Shown here: one piece after another, positions 29,783 through 32,951 of the stretch
Layout of the letters: the number at the start of each line of letters is the position of its first letter
Position numbering within the stretch: the first letter of the stretch is position 1
NCBI GenBank assembly: GCA_902802115.1
Contig: CADCKW010000004.1
Location: 16,799-49,749 of the forward strand
Source: an uncultured Pseudomonadota bacterium
Lineage (GTDB): Bacteria; Pseudomonadota; Alphaproteobacteria; Rs-D84
Direction: 5' to 3'
Length of the DNA: 32,951 nt
Translations under genes and position numbers: made by a program
Notes under the pieces: generated by a model
Told to the model about the DNA's origin: nothing
Databases searched by the model: none
What the model saw: only the letters and a program-made list of their open reading frames with translations

Positions 29783-32054
29783 ACTGACCCAACAATCTTG
29801 TCAAAGAACTCGAAAAACTTGATGCGTTCGTTGTATTCAAAACCTGTGTCACATCTTGACCACCAAATTTATTGGTTAAGCCACTCCAATCGACACCAGA
29901 CAATTTGCCTTTTAATCCACTAATATCCAACGATGAAAAATCCAGTTTATTAACATTTTTAAACCCAGCCGATGTTAAACCTTTTTTAAATTCTTCTATT
30001 GCGGCTTTGTTGTCTTTGTTATTTGCATTTTTGGTTTTTGCATCTTTGATTAAATCAGCAATTTTTCCATTTATCGCACTATTTCCAATCGCGCCGCCAA
30101 TAGCCCCCACACCCGCGGCGATTGCACCACCTTTGACCCTGGTTGCCGATGTATTTTGTTGGTCGGTCAATTTGTTTGCATCCGTTTCATTTCCACGCGA
30201 TGCACGATACAAAGACGCATATGTTCCATTTTCAATACCTTTGCCACCGGTTGCATCATACAACCCCATGTTTGCCTTGTCCATTATGACCTGGGATTCT
30301 ATACCAGGCGCCATACCCAATGCAGTTTTGCGTTCTTTTAAACTCGCCGCCAAATCGACATATTGTTGATATAAACCAGTTAATTGATTTGTGCCGGCAA
30401 CCTCTATACCCATTTCACCACCCGAATAAGACTTTCCACCATTATCACCAACTTTGCATTGGAAAGTCGCCAAATACGCCGCCATATCTTGCTCGGCTTT
30501 TTTATCTGCATTTTGTTCCGCCAAACCTTGTGCCAACTGCATACCGCCAATCCCAGTCGCCGCCATAGTCGCACCACCCAACATACGATTTTCTAATGAA
30601 TTTTCACGTTCCCGCGCATCATTGTATGCTTTTTCTGCATCTGCAATTTGTTTAGAATTATCTGTTGGTTTTACATTTTGTGGTTGCGCACTTTCTGGCG
30701 CAGATTTTTGTTCTGCATCTGTTCCAGATGTCTCACTTGTCGCCCCCAAAGCAGTATCATTATCATCTGGAACACAAACAACTTTTTCAGGTTCTTGAAA
30801 ATGATAGCCCGTTGCACATATCATAGCAACACATTCACCACCAATCGGTTTTTCACCTGACGAAGCATGTAATTTTTCCAATTCTGCCAAAGTGCAATCT
30901 TCTAATTCTTCTTCTGTATATTTATCAACACACACACCATCACGCAATTCATATAAATTATTTACGCATTCTGTTGGCTTACAAAAAGTTTTTCCATTTG
31001 CATCAACAGCTTTTTCGCCTTTGCGTGCATTTAATTTTTTCAATATTTCATCATCACAAATGGTGGCAACAACACTAACTTCTTGCAGCGCAGTTGCTGT
31101 CGGTTTCAAGTTTATTTGTGCATTTGAACTGGGCGATAAAGTCAATGTTTGATAACCAACAAAACTTACACGCATCATAGCATTTGTTGGAATATTATTA
31201 AATTTTCCAGAAAATTTACCATCAATATCCGTTTGACATCCTGCATTTGATATCATTGAACCATCAGGATTTACTAACACAATATTTGCATACGGCACAG
31301 GTTCGCCTGTTTTATAATCTAAAATTATTCCGCCAATTTCTACTGTTTTGGATTTCGTCGCAGGTGGAACCGACGCCGTTGTATTTATAACCTCTGGGGT
31401 ATCTTGATGCACAACCGCTTGGATTGACGATGTGGTTTCGCCATTTAATTCCGCATATGTTTTTGCACCATAATTAAGCAATGTTGCCTCTATTGTTTTA
31501 CAATGCTTACTACCGTATGATTTACAACTATCTGCGGTGCCCATATATGCCCTAACAACATCTAAAGCCGTCACTTTTCTTTTTGTGTTATCCATACCTA
31601 TAACACTACTCCAACTACCATTATCAAGTTTTCTATTATCCAACACCTTATTAACTTCCGCACCATGTTTCAGCAATTCTTCAACTATTTTTGGTTTATT
31701 AAGTGCCTCTTTATCATTACAACACCCACGAACAGCAATCGCCAACATAGTGACATGATTATGATTCCAATCCACAGAATTCGCCAAATCTGGTTTTGCA
31801 TCTAAAAAAGCCTTTACAGCCGCGTAGTTATCATGAATATTCTCAAAACCACCTACGGCCCACTCTAGCGGGGTTCCAGAAATTTGCCATTTTGCATTAT
31901 CAGACACACAATCGTATTTTAAGTATTTACTAACATCACCTGATTTATATGTCACTATATCTCTTGCCAAATATGGCCCACACGCAGCAGACCATGCAGG
32001 CACCGACACCAGTGCACAAAACACACCACAAAAAATTGCACGAAAAATGGTCAT
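29781..32054 (-). CDS. Large multidomain exported protein (ankyrin-like, CarboxypepD_reg-like, Cys-rich, Gly-rich)
   Basis: The 757-residue product starts MTIFRAIFCGVFCALVSVPAWSA, a signal peptide; the ATG at 32054 has AGAGAGA upstream and is preferred over one seven codons earlier. Residues about 60-200 look like ankyrin repeats (TPLEWAVGG..., VTMLAIAVRG, KIVEELLKHGAEVNK). Residues about 235-330 form a carboxypeptidase-regulatory-like beta sandwich (IGGIILDYKTGEPVPYANIV, then TDIDGKFSGKF, VSFVGYQT and ALQEVSVVA), common at the N-terminus of Bacteroidetes TonB receptors. A Cys-rich part with CTLAELEKLHAS repeats follows, then a Gly/Ala-rich helical region like that of 22407-23402. Likely envelope or surface; function unknown. 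The mixture of domains points to fusion and possible transfer. Confidence 0.85.
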   Translation of the reverse strand: MTIFRAIFCGVFCALVSVPAWSAACGPYLARDIVTYKSGDVSKYLKYDCVSDNAKWQISGTPLEWAVGGFENIHDNYAAVKAFLDAKPDLANSVDWNHNHVTMLAIAVRGCCNDKEALNKPKIVEELLKHGAEVNKVLDNRKLDNGSWSSVIGMDNTKRKVTALDVVRAYMGTADSCKSYGSKHCKTIEATLLNYGAKTYAELNGETTSSIQAVVHQDTPEVINTTASVPPATKSKTVEIGGIILDYKTGEPVPYANIVLVNPDGSMISNAGCQTDIDGKFSGKFNNIPTNAMMRVSFVGYQTLTLSPSSNAQINLKPTATALQEVSVVATICDDEILKKLNARKGEKAVDANGKTFCKPTECVNNLYELRDGVCVDKYTEEELEDCTLAELEKLHASSGEKPIGGECVAMICATGYHFQEPEKVVCVPDDNDTALGATSETSGTDAEQKSAPESAQPQNVKPTDNSKQIADAEKAYNDARERENSLENRMLGGATMAATGIGGMQLAQGLAEQNADKKAEQDMAAYLATFQCKVGDNGGKSYSGGEMGIEVAGTNQLTGLYQQYVDLAASLKERKTALGMAPGIESQVIMDKANMGLYDATGGKGIENGTYASLYRASRGNETDANKLTDQQNTSATRVKGGAIAAGVGAIGGAIGNSAINGKIADLIKDAKTKNANNKDNKAAIEEFKKGLTSAGFKNVNKLDFSSLDISGLKGKLSGVDWSGLTNKFGGQDVTQVLNTTNASSFSSSLTRLLGQ

Positions 32055-32108
32055 AAAAATTCTCTCTATGACCATAATTATATCACAAAAAAAACAATTT
32101 TAAAAACA

Positions 32109-32528
32109 CTATCTGTGACGTTCCACAATATTTGTTAAAACCTTTATCTTGCCAGCCTTTGTTTTTGCCCAAAACATATTACCAACATTATCCAACCGCA
32201 TTGGCAACCCCAACATAAATTCGGTGCGATTAGAATACATTTTTTCAAATGCCTGCTTAAATTCAGGATTGGCACATGAATCAAATTTTAATTTTGGCAC
32301 ACGCACAATTAAATCTGTATTACCAAATTCCGCATTATAGTAATGCGAACGATGTCGATTTGCCATTACACCATTTTGACGCAACACATATTGAATTGCC
32401 TGAATATTGGACAAAACACGCGGTCGAAAATAATAAAAACAACCGTCACGAGTTTTTAATAATTGAACGTCCGAACACAACATAAATAATACAGTTGCCA
32501 TTTGTTCAATACTTAATTCTTTTTTCAT
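32109..32528 (-). CDS. Hypothetical protein (139 residues)
   Basis: AAAGGG lies about 8 bases before the ATG at 32528. The protein is soluble and basic, without signal peptide or membrane helix. It has a helical N-terminus (MKKELSIEQMATVLFMLCSDVQLL), a YYFRPRVLSNIQAIQYVLRQNGV segment that could be a small DNA-binding-like helix pair, then NRHRSHYYNAEFGNTDLIVRVPKL. No family is recognised. It lies between rpsU and the large exported protein, all on the minus strand; a terminator separates it from rpsU. Confidence 0.75.
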   Translation of the reverse strand: MKKELSIEQMATVLFMLCSDVQLLKTRDGCFYYFRPRVLSNIQAIQYVLRQNGVMANRHRSHYYNAEFGNTDLIVRVPKLKFDSCANPEFKQAFEKMYSNRTEFMLGLPMRLDNVGNMFWAKTKAGKIKVLTNIVERHR

Positions 32529-32545
32529 ATAAATACCCTTTCGTT

Positions 32546-32573
32546 TAAAAAGCCACCAAAATACATTGGTGGC
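32546..32573 (-). terminator. Rho-independent terminator after rpsU
   Basis: GCCACCA (32552-32558) pairs with TGGTGGC (32567-32573); on the minus strand the stem is followed by TTTTTAAA. Confidence 0.85.
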
Positions 32574-32607
32574 AAAACTGTAATTTCAAAACAAAACGCA
32601 ACTTTAC

Positions 32608-32814
32608 TTAAAATCCAAACACCATGCGTTGTTTCGACTGACGTTTCTTTTCGTTACGCACAGCTTCTTCTGCTTTGCGTTTGCGCTTTGTTGTTGGTTT
32701 TTCGTAACGTTGGCGTTCTTTCATTTCACGATACAGACCTTCTTTTTGTGATTTGCGTTTTGCAACACGCAAAGCCTGTTCAACGTTATTATCACGCACC
32801 AAAACCTTTACCAT
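32608..32814 (-). CDS. rpsU: 30S ribosomal protein bS21
   Basis: The 68-residue basic protein binds the 30S platform near the anti-Shine-Dalgarno end of 16S r[29 protein letters not shown] at the start, [11 protein letters not shown] in the middle and an Arg/Lys-rich tail are typical. GGGGGTGA lies upstream of the start at 32814. It is monocistronic, with its own terminator. Confidence 0.96.
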   Translation of the reverse strand: MVKVLVRDNNVEQALRVAKRKSQKEGLYREMKERQRYEKPTTKRKRKAEEAVRNEKKRQSKQRMVFGF

Positions 32815-32861
32815 ATATATTCACCCCCTTTGGCGAATTTTGTATTTTAATTTTATACTTG

Positions 32862-32916
32862 AGCCGCCTGTGCTTCGGTGGCCTGCCACACGAAGCCTTG
32901 GCGAAGTGTGGTGGAG
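32862..32916 (-). repeat. tRNA-end hairpin repeat, diverged copy C
   Basis: It shares GGTGGCCTGCCAC with copies A and B but little else in sequence. It keeps a first stem GCCGCC...GGTGGC and a second stem CCACAC...GTGTGG. Its end overlaps TGGTGGAGCC, which on the minus strand is the tRNA-like GGCTCCACCA. Confidence 0.65.
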
Positions 32917-32951
32917 CCAATCAGACTCGAACCTGACGAGACGGTGATGGT
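32909..32951 (-). tRNA. Partial tRNA or tRNA-like 3' half at window edge
   Basis: On the minus strand the last 43 bases end CAGGTTCGAGTC...GGCTCCACCA, like a T-arm, acceptor strand and CCA. The T-arm as written lacks one base for a normal 5-bp stem with a seven-base loop (GTCAG and CTGAT flank eight bases), so it may be a decayed copy. The 5' half lies outside the window, and the amino acid cannot be read. Confidence 0.4.

Overview
The window reads as a piece of chromosome from an AT-rich, probably host-associated alphaproteobacterium. The pointers are a CcrM-type adenine methyltransferase, ClpP-ClpX, NrdR, IF-1, bS21 and Pgk of bacterial type, together with many exported proteins rich in Cys, Asn and Gly. 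A secreted choloylglycine hydrolase family enzyme and a C-terminal Flg_new/InlB-type repeat fit a gut or host habitat. The species cannot be fixed from the sequence; uncultured gut alphaproteobacteria are my best guess. The standard code is used, starts are nearly all ATG, and many ribosome-binding sites are GAGAGAG-like rather than AGGAGG.

Layout. 1-1254 (minus) is the N-terminal part of a modular exported protein that runs off the left edge. 1716-7319 (minus) is a tight operon of two Cys-rich exported paralogues followed by an MscS channel. infA (7456) and a third Cys-rich paralogue (7791-10157) face the other way. 10220-10434 holds a promoter, a structured RNA and a strong terminator. 10636-11919 is a second modular exported protein that shares modules with the first but in a different order. 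11919-12250 is packed with GC-rich palindromic repeats.

12286-19670 is mostly core genes on the minus strand (clpX, clpP, pgk, rnhB, a lytic transglycosylase and nrdR). It is interrupted by a plus-strand cluster of four small unknown genes (16113-17442), three of them with predicted membrane segments. ccrM lies at 19850-20950. 21026-23402 (minus) is another exported, Cys/Gly-rich gene pair followed by a remnant or overlapping mini-gene.

23507-26314 is accessory: a PQ-loop/SemiSWEET-like protein, an RBBP9-type hydrolase, a transglutaminase-like protein, and a tRNA-Gln(CTG) beside a small GIY-YIG nuclease gene bracketed by direct repeats of the tRNA 3' end and its terminator. A hairpin repeat recurs at 24268, 26002 and 32862, each time abutting a tRNA-CCA-like end. 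26437-29687 (plus) holds a membrane protein, a DUF5662-like protein, the secreted choloylglycine hydrolase family enzyme and a DUF1015 protein. 29781-32814 (minus) holds a large multidomain exported protein, a small unknown gene and rpsU.

How they fit together: much of the accessory content is envelope or secreted protein (disulfide-rich, modular, repeat-bearing) laid over a conserved housekeeping backbone. The gaps carry at least two dispersed palindromic repeat families and one tRNA-targeted mini-element. The most promising unknowns are the Cys-rich exported family linked to MscS, the permuted modular proteins, the tRNA-end repeat with its nuclease, and the structured RNA at 10250-10434.
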